Source of the DNA: Obelidium mucronatum
Taxonomy: Eukaryota; Chytridiomycota; Chytridiomycetes; Chytridiales; Chytriomycetaceae
Direction of reading: 5' to 3'
Length of the DNA stretch: 64,000 bases
NCBI GenBank assembly: GCA_025765595.1
Contig: JAIVFH010000074.1
Coordinates: 62,001-126,000, forward strand
The translations under genes and the position numbers were made by a program. Below are positions 37,978 to 49,610 of this stretch, piece by piece. Below the pieces are notes generated by a model that searched no databases, had not been told where the DNA came from, and saw only the letters and a program-made list of their open reading frames with translations. Within the stretch, counting starts at the first letter, position 1; each line of letters starts with the position of its first letter.

Positions 37978-39564
37978 CTACAAGTTAATTCTGAAATAAT
38001 ACCAACTAATTGGTCCCAAAGGGACATCTTCATATTCCAGTTTGAGAACTGTACTTGACTCTTCAACATCATGATTTGACTCAGGTGACCCATTCCAATA
38101 AAGAACACGGCCTATTCTTGTGCAACTCCTAACTCCTTTCACCACAACACAGGCAATAGTCACACACGTTAAAGACATTCGTAGTTGGTCTTTGTTCTTT
38201 GCAAGGTCTGAAAGAATTTTTTTAGCAGAATAATAATTAATTGACTTTTCTACCTAAACTGGTTTTTATCTCTCCCATATCTACAACTGCCGACGGAGGA
38301 TTTGAACTCAGGATAGATACTTTTCCTCTGCAGTCTATTTCAAGCTCAGATAACAACCTATTTTCTGATGCTGCAGCCTAGAAAAATTGATGTAAAATAA
38401 AAAGCCAAAAATTCAACAGATCAACAAGAATACCAGAGAAAGCAAAAGTGGGAGACCTAATCCAGAGCATTTTCTAAGGTTGACTTTACGTTCAACTGAC
38501 AGCTTCTTGGCAAGTGATCTGTCCTTGCTGTCAAATTCACTAGTGCAGCTTGATAAAAATGTGTGAATGCGGGTGTATAAATCCAGAAGAATTCTTTCTT
38601 GGACAGATTCTGATTTGAACTTTGACTGGACTGACTGGACTGAAGGCATGTTTCTTGATATAAACAAATCTCCATCCTGTTCAACTAAAAAGTCGAAATC
38701 GTACAAATGCTTCCTCATATGTCTCTTGATTTTTCCAGCAAAATTCATAAATTCCTTTGGATTGAGGAAAACAAAATAAAGAAATTAATCAAAAACAGCG
38801 TTGAGAGTAAAAGTGAAAGTTCTGCAAAACATGACGTACCATTTGCATCAAGAAACTTGCTAACTTATCAGCATCCTTGTGGTTTTCAAGTACCCTCTCG
38901 CCAATATCAGCATAACTTGATTCCAGCAGCTCCCGTTCTTCCAATAAAACCACAATATCATACAGAGACTTGGCCAGATACTGCTTTGCAAAACGTCCAC
39001 CATACATTGTCACCACACGCTCTCTTCCAGTTTTCTCAAACAACACTCCTTTTATTAACGACACGTCTTCTGCGAATGTATGAAAATTAACATTGAACAC
39101 AATAATCAAGTGAGTAAAACTACCTGAAATGGATCGAGAGTCAGTCGAGGGTCCATCAGATGCTGGAACTAAAGGTATTTCGATACAAGAGAGTCAGAGA
39201 GGATGTTGGAAGATTGATTGACAGAAACAACAGAGAAAGGGAATGGAACCAAAGTCAAGAATGATTTACATGTCTGTTTTGGAACCAATACAACGAGCGC
39301 CGTCTCTTCATCCTCATGTCCATCACCCACAAGGCTAGAACCCTTCAGCGCTTTTGCTTGGTCTAAGACATCGGTCCTGTTCTCGAAGACCTTCAGCTGT
39401 GCAGGTGAAAGACCCTTCAACAGCCCCTGCTTGTTCTTTTCCAGAACGGCGTCTCTTAAATGAACCACTTTTCCCTCTGTGTGTATATTCACAATATCTT
39501 CACTGCATCCCTCATATGGCTCGCCATGTTCGTCAGCTAGCAAGTAGAAGACTTCTCGAGACAT
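37978..39564 (-). CDS. Crinkler-like protein with a PD-(D/E)XK-like C-terminal domain
   Basis: Six exons join in frame: 39564-39270, 39168-39124, 39069-38840, 38754-38434, 38377-38254 and 38207-37978 (414 residues). The N terminus (about 1-97) has the ubiquitin-like Crinkler header pattern: FYLLADEHGEPYEG, KVVHLRDAVLEKNK, LSPAQLKVFENR and ALVVLVPKQ. The middle is helical and unassigned. The C-terminal part has a candidate restriction-endonuclease-like core (VVDMGEIKTS, then LAKNKDQLRMSL, then VTIACVVVKG), the D-x-GEIK arrangement with a following Q. Crinklers are secreted or host-nucleus effectors in oomycetes and chytrids, and some act inside the cell. No signal peptide is visible here. The frame is intact, unlike the truncated copy at 33005. 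The nuclease call is an inference from the motif. Confidence 0.75.
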
Positions 39565-39649
39565 TTGTACAAAGTATTTCTTGTAGACTCAACCACAATC
39601 TTTATTGTCAGGAAACTCGCTGACTTTACCAATCAATAATACATTCATT

Positions 39650-41813
39650 TTACTCCTTCTTCTCCTTGGCGTCTCCCCCAGCAGGCGCCTTCTTTGAAAA
39701 CAACCCCACAACCATCAACACCAAACTATAAACACAATTCAACAAATACAAAACCATCAACACACAAGTTCCCAACGCCGCTGGGTCATCCAAAGTAGCC
39801 TCAAACCAGTCCCCCTTCTGCACCGCCCTGTCTACAAACTTGTAAATCCTGGCTCGGAACTGATCCGCCTTTTCCACCGCCTGGTTAAACCACGAATTGC
39901 CTGAATTCTTGGCCGCTTCTTCATCTTTGGGTTTCGCCTTTTCTTCTTCGGCAAGCTCCAACTTGTGTTTGTTGGCCCAAGTTTCAGCTCGGAAAGCTTT
40001 AGCTTCGGATTCAGAGTCACCGATCCAGAGGTTGTCGAATTGAATCAGGTCTTGCATGGTCCACAGTTCGAATCCAATTGCGCCGATTTTACCCATGTTG
40101 CTGGGTGTTTTGTCTTCAAAGTAGTGGGGGTTGGCGATTTTACGTGGGGTCCAAGGGCCCTTGTACTACAGCAGTAAACGTGTGAATATCATGAGTAGAA
40201 ATTTCCTTCTATACACATACGTCTGGGTTGTCGATGATTGGCGCCTTCCACTTTCCTTTGTAGTCTGGGTTTGGCTTCAATGGCTTTGTCCATGGACCAC
40301 ATCCGGAAACTTCGGCACACTAAAATAAATTAAGATTATTGAGTTTGACCATCCGACGAATGAACGCTCCAGTAACTTCGTTACCTTGGGGTTGTCGACA
40401 GTGGGTGCGGACCATTCTCCGTCTTCCTCATCATCCCAATCTTCTGGCTTCACGGCTTCTGGATCATTGACGGATTTGGGTTCGTTTTCGAGCCAGTCAT
40501 CTGGGATCTAGCAATTCAAAGGGAATAACACAGTTTAGCACTGCGCACACAAACCATTAAAACCCATACCGTTGCATCTTCGTCGATGATTTCACGTGGA
40601 GCAGTTTCATCCCAATCCGCAGGTTTGACGGCATTTGGGTCTGGGATTTTGGCGTTGTCAACCCAGTCTTCTGGTTTCTTGTCACTGGGGTCGTCAATCT
40701 CTGTTCAAACACAAGCAATGCTTAAAAAACATCATGTATATTCGAAACCATCAAAAGTACACTATCTCTTACCTTTGGAAGGATTCACAGGAGGTTCCAT
40801 ATCCTTCAAAAGAGAACCCTTCTTCTCACTCTCTCCGTTAATCAAAATCTCAAAACTCTGATCGGGACGAATAACCAATGTGTACACGTTTGTGAGTTTG
40901 TCGATTTTCGCAGTGACAACCGAATTCAAGTGCTTCTCTTCCCATTCCTTGGAGACTGGGTTCTGGTGACGGAAGATAAAGTGCACCTTGTTTGTGGAAC
41001 CGCAGCGGTCAGGACCAAACATGATGGTGTATGGAGTTTTGTCAGAGAATTGGGCAGGGGTGAAGGCAGGGTTGTAGGTGAGAAGTTTCATATATGCACC
41101 GCCGCATTCCAGACCCTTTTGGAGTTTGACCTTCGTATCTAAGGAAAAATATCAGCAGTGAAGCGATAGAATCTCGGAGAAGCCGGAAGAAAAAAATTGA
41201 GGACGAGCGACCCAATTTATCCCAAAACACGCCACATTGATAGGGAGGGTGCTGAAAAACTTACTGAGCAACAAGAGTCTTTCCATTTGTATCGAATGGA
41301 GACGCGAAAGCGGCAGAAATGGCCTGTCCAATGTCCAACATAAGCAAACGAAACGAAAACTAAAAAATAAAAACCAAGTTTACATGGTGGGCAGCAGCAG
41401 TCTTAACGGTCAATCCACGATCGCCTTTAAGACCCGGATAGATAACTGATTCTTCAATGTTCCAACGTCCTCTGAACCGCAGCAAGTCTTCATCCTCAAT
41501 TCCATCAACAATCTTCTTGGCTTCGCTAGGGATCCAACGCTTGACTGTTTCAGGAACGAATTGGTCGAGAAAATGAGCTTTTCGTTTTGTTGGCTGTTTT
41601 TGAGTGAGGACAGTGTTGTCAGAATCTCGGTAAAAAGGATGGAAGAGTAACTACCAGAAAGATGACTTTGGTAGGTGCAACTGGCTCAGCCTCGGGCACT
41701 GGAGCATCGGCAGTAGTAGCATCAGCAACAACAGCTTCGGATGCAGCTTCAGTTGCCCTGGCGTGTGTGGCAAGGAGACCAACGGTCAAAGCAAGGACTT
41801 GTGTGAATTTCAT
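39650..41813 (-). CDS. calnexin, ER membrane lectin chaperone
   Basis: Eight exons: 41813-41655, 41593-41384, 41323-41265, 41138-40773, 40700-40570, 40507-40385, 40319-40221 and 40165-39650; about 553 residues. Calnexin binds monoglucosylated glycoproteins in the endoplasmic reticulum and helps them fold. The product has a signal peptide ([20 protein letters not shown]), the lectin domain ([49 protein letters not shown]), and the P-domain with both repeat types (I.DP...KPEDWD and GEWSAP.IDNP). The transmembrane segment near the C terminus ([25 protein letters not shown]) is followed by a Lys-rich tail (KEKKE) resembling ER retrieval signals. One extra G at about 41130 (YEG instead of YEVKLQKG) breaks the frame at the start of exon 4; homology continues at once. 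Confidence 0.95.
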
Positions 41814-41824
41814 CCTGTTTTTTT

Positions 41825-41916
41825 CACGTGTAATAAGCTGGCTCAATGTAGCGATCAGTACAACACTGCAGAATACACGGTTCGACTCATCGATTATTAT
41901 TCACGGTAGCCACGTG
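41825..41916. promoter_or_regulatory. two CACGTG boxes upstream of calnexin
   Basis: CACGTG occurs at 41825-41830 and 41911-41916, 12 and 98 bp upstream of the calnexin start. bZIP and bHLH factors bind ACGTG cores, including the unfolded-protein-response factor Hac1/XBP1, and calnexin is a classic target of that response. The link is an inference from position and gene identity only. Confidence 0.3.
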
Positions 41917-42121
41917 CAGATGTGCTTCTGGTCGCTCAACACGCTTTAACTTCAATCAACTTCAATCTGGTACTATAATCTTGCATTTATTCAAAACGAA
42001 TTCTAGCCAACTCTATCTTGCGCAAACGTTGACTTTATGCAGCAGCTCGTCAACTTGCGAATCCATCGCTAGGTTCCGTTTTGTCAGAAAATAGCGTAAC
42101 GAAATCCTGAAACAACCCAGC

Positions 42122-43981
42122 CTACTCACCAGGTGTACCATGAAAATGCGCCCCGTCTAGAGTACTTTGCGCCCATGGCAAAGTTGCGTCAAAACCATTC
42201 AGCTGTTTCATACCGCGTCTTTGGAATATTTGATTGGCATAATCAGACCAGACCTTCAATCGATAGTTTATTCGCCAGTCGATGCTTTTGGCGTGGGGAA
42301 CAGCAGGATCCAACTTGATTGTAAATGCATAGATATCTTTTGGAGCATATGGCTGAGTTAGCAAGAAATTGTGAAGACTCTTTTTTCGTTTTACCCATCC
42401 AAATAAAGTCCAAAGGTTGTTTTCCAAGAGATTGCCGTCCTCTGTTTATGCTTTCCATGTATCCCGATATGTATTCCAGTAAATCTACATATCTCTCGAC
42501 ACTGAAATGACCTCCCTGATGAACAGCACTGGCAGGCCAATGCCCAACAGTAAACACAACAGTATCGAAATCAAGCAAATATTTCTCAGTCGTGCTTGTG
42601 TTCAGTTTCTTATCATACGTTCTATACCCACTGACGTCCACGAAAATATTGAGGTATTCTTGAAACTTGAATGTAACCTCTGTAAATTTTAGACCGTCGT
42701 ACTCTTTCCAGCTCTTCCTTCGAAACAACTGTATCATTTCTGTTCAATATAATCTTATTGGGTAATCCTCGATGCGCTGTTTCCTGAGGGTTATAATATC
42801 GATTATGCAGGCCTCCATACGACTTTGCAGGTTCATTCAATGGATCTTTGCTGCCCGATAAGCGTCTATCCAGAGCCCAACTTAAAATTCGCGCTTGTGA
42901 GTCACCAATTACTAGAATCGACTTGTGGGTTTTTGTGAAACAGGTGGAATTCGAATTCAATTCAAACTTTTGATCAAAGCGGCATCCAAGCGGTTCCCTT
43001 TTGACATACAACAAGACCAAAAAAAAGCTTAAATTCATTAGGGACACCCAGGGAAATCCGCTACTTACCAAATGTAAGGATGTCCATACATTTGCCATTT
43101 GTAGACTTCCCTTTCTGTCTCATTTGTCATCCGTAAATACACCCCCTGTTGGCGCTCATTCCGTGAACAAATAGGAAGATCAAGAGATTGTAGGTGTTTT
43201 GAAGTGAAGGATGGACAATGACTACTGCACACGTCAAGCACGAACTCGGTGACCAATAGCTTACGATAAACGGGCTTTGCCCAAACATTCTGAATAACTT
43301 CATTGACGGCTTTAAATTCATCATACGTATGAATTAATTGTACTGAATAGATTCCCGGATTCACAAGGCGATATGACAGTTTATACGAACAGTTTCCCAA
43401 ATGTTGCCACAAAGACGGGGAAGCGCGTTCAGGACCATTGAATGTCAACTGAAATGCGTCTGGACCCAATTTTGTTTTGAAGAACGCGTTCCGCGTGGGT
43501 GTTATGTGAGATTTCAGCTGCGAAGTGGGGTAGACATGTTTCCTCCTTATTCAGTCGGGACACAAGAAAGTATCCCTGACCGCAGAAAAGTCTCGATTCG
43601 CATAGTTTGATCGCGAAATCTTTCGATATTGCGTTAAGCAGGCGACAGTTTGACTGAGAAGTCCTTTGCGCTTTGAATTCGAGTGTCGTATGCTTCCCAC
43701 TGTGAGCATCTTAGTTGCGCTGGATTATGGCTGATCGGTTCCTTCAGGATAGAGTCTGATATTTTTGGTTGGTGCGTTTTGGCTTTGAGCAGGGGTAGGT
43801 CGTCGTCAGCCTCAAGGGCATTCTTGCTCTCATCTGTTGAAGTGACTGTGGATTTTGGATAACCCAAATCTTTGCTGTAGATTATATCGAAGCCAACTAG
43901 CCAAAGAGCAAAGCTGAATCCTGCGAAGAATGATATCGCAAAACCGAAGACTTCGCGTCGTTTCCTTCTTGGCTTTTCCAT
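42122..43981 (-). CDS. NXPE / PC-esterase-like type II membrane protein, frame-broken
   Basis: A short basic tail and a signal anchor (VFGFAISFFAGFSFALWLVGFDIIY) lead into an NXPE-type beta domain (FQLTFNGPERASPS, CSYKLSYRLVNPGIYSVQL). A clear intron (43068-42998) joins WEPLGCRFD to the SGNH-hydrolase core: SILVIGDSQARI holds the nucleophile Ser, DTVVFTVGHWPAS follows, and DGAHFHG near the end holds the Asp and His of the catalytic set. Proteins of this type acetylate or de-acetylate sugars or act on cell-surface glycans. Frame changes occur near 43500-43640 (the join between anchor and domain is unresolved), at about 42711-42716 and at about 42360-42400. It may be a real gene hit by sequence errors or a decaying one. 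Confidence 0.68.
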
Positions 43982-44631
43982 CAAAAATAAATATTCTTCC
44001 CGCCAAGAACACAACTTGAATTCACAAATGACTGCCTTATTTTGCCTCTTTCATCTCTTGGCCCTTGTCTCCTCAACGTTGTCAGTCAGTGTACTCGCTC
44101 CAAAAGACGACTCTGTAGTAAGCATTGGCCTTTCGAAACTCAAAATCAGTTTGCCAAACAGTTGTCCAAAATAGTATCTCCCCAACGCAACAGTCCACGC
44201 CCAATTCCACGTGACCAATGCGCTTTCTTCAGGCTCCAAAGACATCTACGTCTACCTCGAGCCAGGCCACTCCCTCCTCCACGAGCTGCACCGTCCCCTT
44301 TCTGTCGCGAATGAGCGATGAATTCAACTTTACCGCTCCAGCTGAGGAAGGACCTTTTCTGCTCGTATTTTACTGATATGGAAACAGCCGGAGTGAGGAC
44401 AGTTTCCATTCATTAATCTGCAGACGGTTTCAATGGAGGTTTCGTCAGTTCTTCCCACAAGGACAACATCAATAACTGCAACTAACAACACTGTTTACTC
44501 CTACATCTTATTCAACACCAACTCATGCTCCAAAGTAGTTTTTTTTTTGGAAGAATAAATTGCAACGAATGTATATCAAAAGAACCTTCCCTTCCAACCC
44601 CGAGTTCACCCATGGTTTCGCTTGTTCGCGG
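43982..44631. other. intergenic region, no feature recognised
   Basis: About 650 bp between the start of the NXPE-like gene and the end of the TMCO4-like gene. Short open frames exist on both strands but show no family resemblance or sensible splice structure. Confidence 0.4.
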
Positions 44632-47600
44632 TCATGCCTCATCTTCATCTAGGGTACGGTTGGATCCAGGCGGGATAATGGTGTCAGAATCAGTGCAGGA
44701 TGGCTCATAGATTATATCTCGCGAAATTTGTGCTGATGTGGGGGTGATTAAAAACTCGGCTGCTCCGATGGCTGTCAGAAGCTCTGGCGTTCCTTCATCA
44801 AGTGATGAAGCTGCTGCAGATGATGCTGATGATGCAGTAAATATTTCATTGGCGTCAAATATTGTTACTGATTCAACTTGCGGCGACTCTTTTTGCAGTT
44901 GCGGGATTGGGATTATCAGTTTGCTTAATTGTCTGCCCCGTATAGGAGCTGTGAATCCGGGATCTGCTTCGACAGGTGATGCAGTTCGTTGTAGATACAC
45001 TCGTCGTTTGGTATGGGAGACATGGACCGCTCTTCAAACACACCTACCTGAACTTATGAACGCTCGATTATCGCCAAAACACCGTTCAAAGCCTATTCGC
45101 TCCATTATATTGTGGCAAAATTGCTTGTGTTTTGATGTGCAGTTTTATAGTGTCTGATAGATCCACATTCTCCACCTTGTTTGTGAAAACATCACTGTGA
45201 TTCACGGTTGTGTAGTTTAATATCGTTGAAGTCGACAGCGGCAGAGATGGTTTCGCAGATATAGGATTGCTGCCAATATACTGAACAGGCGTTGCAACGT
45301 CTATATCAGAGGACAAGACAAGATTGAAATAGACTGAGGACAGTGTCTTTTGACGAATATGCATTCACGAGTCGGCCCGAAACAACGGCTGATATTTTCG
45401 TCCATGCTTCCAGCTCGAGAACCACAGGCGCGGTTATTAAATACACAGAATCAATGAGGCTGACAAAATGATGGCCGCCAGTTTAGTTCAGGAAGAAGTC
45501 AAAGAGTTAAAAAGAAAACGCAAAACCTGAAAGCATTAGAATCTCCAAGTTCTGCCGACTTCACAACTTCCATCAACTGCAAAGTAAATCACTCGAGCAC
45601 CTAAACCGAATCCAGTCAGAGTGATGGGTCTCTTTCCGAATGCTTCCCGCAACAAGATTCGCTTCCCTAGCTGCTCACCAGCGAGTTGCGCAGCCGAAAG
45701 AGCATAGCTCCAAGTTTCCAGCAATCCAGGTGGCGTTGGAAACATTGAAACAGTATTTGCTGTTGGGCTAATAGGGTAGCCACTACCTATTGATCGCGAA
45801 GAAGGATGATGCAACGCTAATTCGAGTGGTTGAATTTCCTTTCGCCGGTAGATGGCGAAATAATTGACTGCGGTTGGCGAAGGGTGTTGCTCAGTGATTT
45901 GCAGAGAAGATGTGTCGGATTTCCGTCGCTTGTTTGACTGTGAGGACGAAGGACTTGATTTCTGCATTCAGTTGTATCAGTGTTTGAGTGTTGAATCCAA
46001 GGGAATATCTGCCAAAAATATAAATAAAAGATAAGCATTGGAAACCAAAAAAAAAAAAAAAGGTTGTGATACTTTACATATCCGAAAATGGAGCATATGC
46101 TGGTAAGAAATGCCATGGATCAACCACATCTTCAATAGAGTTCAGGAGCCCAGATACACATAAAACAACGTGAAGAGCTGAATCGTGTATTAACACTTCT
46201 TTCGTAAACCAATCTTCTAATCCGCAATCATTTTTGATTGAGAGAAGTGGATCGTTCTCATCGGCCACTCCAAACATTGTTTTAACGGAAGGCATCAGCG
46301 ACGGGTTCCTCTTCAATTTCAGCAAATGTTACTTGAAGTGGGTGATAACGACGGACTTGTCGACGTCAGGTTGTTCAAACCTGCACCAAGATTCAAGATA
46401 AATCAGCAGTTTGCGCAAAAAATGAGAAAACACTCACTCGTGAGCATAGATCCCATGCTAACCAGTGGGGTTGTGATTCCAGAATACATCCACTTCATCA
46501 CATTCACATCTTCCTCATTCTTTTCCTCCCTTTTTGTCGTTTCCACCTTCAAACTATGCGCTTTTTTAGGCGTGGGTTTTGAAAAGCTTCCATTGATGGT
46601 AGATCTTCTCACTTGAAGTCCTGGATGTGTTCCAGCAGCACTACCACTACTGGTTTCCGATGTCGAAATGTTTCTAACGGTTTGTGGAACGTTATTTTTC
46701 AGTGTACTTGTCGTGTTTCTTGGGCTCCCCAGCAGGCGACGTTGATTTCGCTGTTGTTGGGACCAACTGTCGTCTTTTTTCAGAAACCATATATGTGACT
46801 ACAGTCTGTTCGATTCGTTGCTGCATAAAACTTCGCGTTTTTTCTAGATCCCAAGAATCAAGTGTGGTTGCTGCTGCTTCTCCTTTCCGTTCCGAGCCGA
46901 CCATCAAGAGACTCGTCAATTGCCGAATCACAGCACGCAGCCTCGCGTCATACTTAAGTTTGTTGAGTGACGAAGACTTTTTCGAATCATTTGAGAGCGA
47001 TGCAGCTGTTGTGTTGGATCCAACACTGAGCCGGGATAAAAGCGTCTTGATACGTGAGAGTGGCAGTGAGGAGGTTTGACACGACAATGACAGCCACTGT
47101 TATGAGATCCACCGGATGATTGGTTTGAGTTTGGAATGTTTTTGATTGCGAGTCGGAAGTAGTTTTAGAAGGGAGTCATTTTGTGCTCCTTCCGTTTGTA
47201 CATCGTGGAGACAATCGATATCTAAAAGTTAACTGATCTCAGGTGACTTCACATCAGCATATTAAAGAAAAGATGGCCACCTTCGCCCGTTAAAGAGTTG
47301 AACCAAATAACCGATTCGAGTACACTCCGAGCCCATTTTTCGTATGTTTTTACAGTTGACGCGGGGAATCCAATATGTGTTATGGATGATCGTGGTGTCA
47401 CTGTAAACAACGAAGCTAATATTCTCAACGCGCTGTTGCTAACATTTCCTGCTGATTCTTCACGATCTTGGTTGTCCGTTAAGTCGATGTTGTTGGTGCC
47501 GTTCACGTAGCCCAGATTTTGAAACTCTTGGATATTCGTTGAAAACAAGTTCAACAGCAGAAGGTTGTACGTGATAATAATATCCTAAGTTTTAAACCCA

Positions 47601-47798
47601 ATATATAGTGCTAGTTTGATTAGTATCTAGCCCGAGCGCGAGATAAAAAAAATGTACCTTGGATTGGAGCAGAGTTAGATGCGGTTGCACAGACGCTGCA
47701 GTGGCTGCACTCAATGACGAAGTTATCGGATTTGCTGATAAATCGGTGCTTGCTGTGTTTAGCAAAGAGGATTCCGATATAGTATTCAAAGATTCCAT
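44632..47798 (-). CDS. TMCO4-like DUF726 alpha/beta-hydrolase-fold membrane protein
   Basis: A multi-exon gene, modelled only in part. The first exons are 47798-47658 and 47584-47281. Later coding stretches lie at about 47087-46692, 46612-46403, 46325-46085, 45967-45536, 45364-45086 and 45000-44632. DUF726 features appear in order: a hydrophobic KWMYSGITTPLVSMGSML, HVVLCVSGLLNSIEDVVDPW, ETWSYALSAAQLAGEQLGKRI, the nucleophile-elbow-like ITLTGFGLGARVIYF, and VENVDLSDTIKL. In the family the elbow usually reads GFSLGARV; here the central Ser is replaced by Gly, so a lipase-type reaction would not be possible if the base is right. The third segment has an in-frame TAA just before it, so a splice site or base there is uncertain. 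The C-terminal 120 residues are Ser/Ala-rich and not conserved. Confidence 0.62.
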
Positions 47799-47836
47799 TC
47801 GTGATCAACGACTTTTTTTTGTCTTGCGGCAGTTAA

Positions 47837-47873
<37 letters not shown>

Positions 47874-48029
47874 AAGAAAAAAGAAGAGAGAGAGAGAGAT
47901 TCGATAAAAATAGAAGAGGAAGACTAGAGATTTTAGATAACATTTAAATAAAAATGAAAGCTGATTTTCAAAATAAAAAATAAGGAACGTATGTAGTTCA
48001 AACAATATTTTATTGATTTAAGACTTCAT

Positions 48030-48578
48030 TCAATGGAGCAATAAAGAAGCTAGAGATATCTGATGCCGTAACCTTTGAACTTGTTGCTCTTTAGGCTTGG
48101 GTGCTTGGTCGCCAGTTATGGAATCCAAATACGATACTCCGTAACGGTCTGGAAAGTCTTGTTCATAACGAGGATGGCTATCATACTCAAATACTGAGCT
48201 CTTGGTGATTGCTGGATCGGATTGTGTTATGTGGTACGATTCATTGTCAAAATTCCGAAAGAGTAAACTTGTTGAAGGACGCGATGGAGCAATCGGAGTG
48301 AACCCAGAAAGAAATTCATATCTTCGGCGAATGGATAGAAAGTCGGCCAAGACTGCATCTGGTTGCTGGTTATTCTCGATGATCCCGTTGACACGAATTG
48401 TGACATGAACTTGTCCATCCGTTGCGGCACACATGTTGACGCTCATTGTATCGGCTTCCCCGTATAGCTCAATTTTATCTTTGCGGCGAGAATAATTAAA
48501 TGCGGACGCGTTTTTCTTGGTTGCTTTGTCTGGCTTGACCAAGGCACTTGCATATGAGCGATCATTGTCCCCAACCAT
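48030..48578 (-). CDS. hypothetical protein next to the HMG-box pair
   Basis: A single open frame of 182 codons from a good ATG. The sequence is hydrophilic, with no signal peptide, membrane segment or motif that I recognise. A KDKIELYGEADTMSVNM ... QVHVTIRVNGIIE stretch suggests beta strands; the rest is polar and Pro/Ser-rich. Its start lies about 175 bp from the start of the first HMG-box gene on the other strand, so the two probably share a promoter region. It might be part of the same regulatory locus, but nothing in the sequence proves this. Confidence 0.5.
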   Translation of the reverse strand: MVGDNDRSYASALVKPDKATKKNASAFNYSRRKDKIELYGEADTMSVNMCAATDGQVHVTIRVNGIIENNQQPDAVLADFLSIRRRYEFLSGFTPIAPSRPSTSLLFRNFDNESYHITQSDPAITKSSVFEYDSHPRYEQDFPDRYGVSYLDSITGDQAPKPKEQQVQRLRHQISLASLLLH

Positions 48579-48753
48579 TTTGCTTAAATCACATCATATA
48601 GAGATACAATTCAGTCTTTTTGTCTCAGGGTTCTTTGGCACGACAGAAATCTCTCCGCAAAAAGCATCACATCTAAGAAATTACTATACGCTTTGAACAC
48701 ATTCACTATTACTAAAGTTCGCGACAATCAGAGTCCTCATTATACTGCTTTGA

Positions 48754-49545
48754 ATGGGGCTACAAAGTAACAATAAAAAATGAGACACATGACCGTCACT
48801 TGACACCATACAAAAAAATTCAATTGAGTCAAAGAAAACGCAAAACCACACGCAAAGAAAGAGAAAAAGGACTTGGAGCGGCAACTTAGCCAAACGATTA
48901 AATCCGTCCTTATTCAAAAAAAGTCGAGACGTAGAGCGCCAAATGCATTTATGATCTATCGCACAGAGATGTTACCCATTGTAGCAGCCGCAAGAGTCAA
49001 AGCAGGATTCAATACCTCTAGCAATGAGCTATCCACTAAAATTGGGAAAATATGGTATGCTGAGGCTGAGGAACTTAGACGGCAGTGCTTTGTCAAGTCA
49101 AGAGAGTTACAGAGACAGATCGATGACAGCAGGATTGCAGCCAGCTTGGTCGGAACACATTGCTGCTGCTTCCTCGAATGATAAGCTGACTCTTGTTTTT
49201 TGAAAATAGGCTGAGGCTTCCACTTTGTCATCGACCCCTGGAGATTTTGTAGACGCCACTGGCAACCGGAAACGGAACAACTTGAATAGACACCGCGCCA
49301 AACGCAACTCGCCTCTTTTGCTTATAAAAGCAAAATTACCGGATTCTGCGGCTTATTCTGTTGTAGTGTCAAGAGTCTCTGTTGACCCGTACCATCTTGG
49401 CGTGCAGGAACCACCGATACAGACCGAAACCCCACCGCCAGTAGCTCCTGCATGCTCATTTACAATAGAGAGCGATTCTGCTGTCGGACAGTCAGAAGTG
49501 TACCGGACTAATGACGGTTTCGTACGGTCGGATGTTATGAATTGA
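48754..49545 (+). CDS. MATA-type HMG-box transcription factor A
   Basis: Three exons: 48754-48766, 48829-49148 and 49210-49545 (222 residues). The tiny first exon is inferred because the main exon has no in-frame ATG. ATG GGG CTA CAA A is followed by GTAAC, and a 62-nt intron restores the frame. The HMG box (about 28-95) reads RRRAPNAFMIYRTEMLP ... SSNELSTKIGKIWYAE, then CFVKSRELQRQI. The RRxPNAFxxYR start is the mark of fungal mating-type HMG proteins, which bind and bend DNA. The remainder is basic, then Pro/Ser-rich, as in regulators of this class. It lies 65 bp upstream of a second, related HMG gene. Confidence 0.8.
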
Positions 49546-49610
49546 GAATAGTATAGAGTCAGCAAACCCGTTCTGGTTGGCTGGGGGAGAACAAGGTTTG
49601 GAAGGCCTAG

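Noticed and set aside
44738..45157. 139-codon plus-strand open frame
   Set aside because: The minus strand carries the end of the TMCO4-like gene here, with the family word VENVDLSDTIKL. The plus-strand frame has no homology or splice context.
48873..49181. HMG-box gene A starting at a non-ATG codon at 48873
   Set aside because: A short upstream exon with an ATG (48754-48766) and a 62-nt intron gives a normal start in the correct frame.
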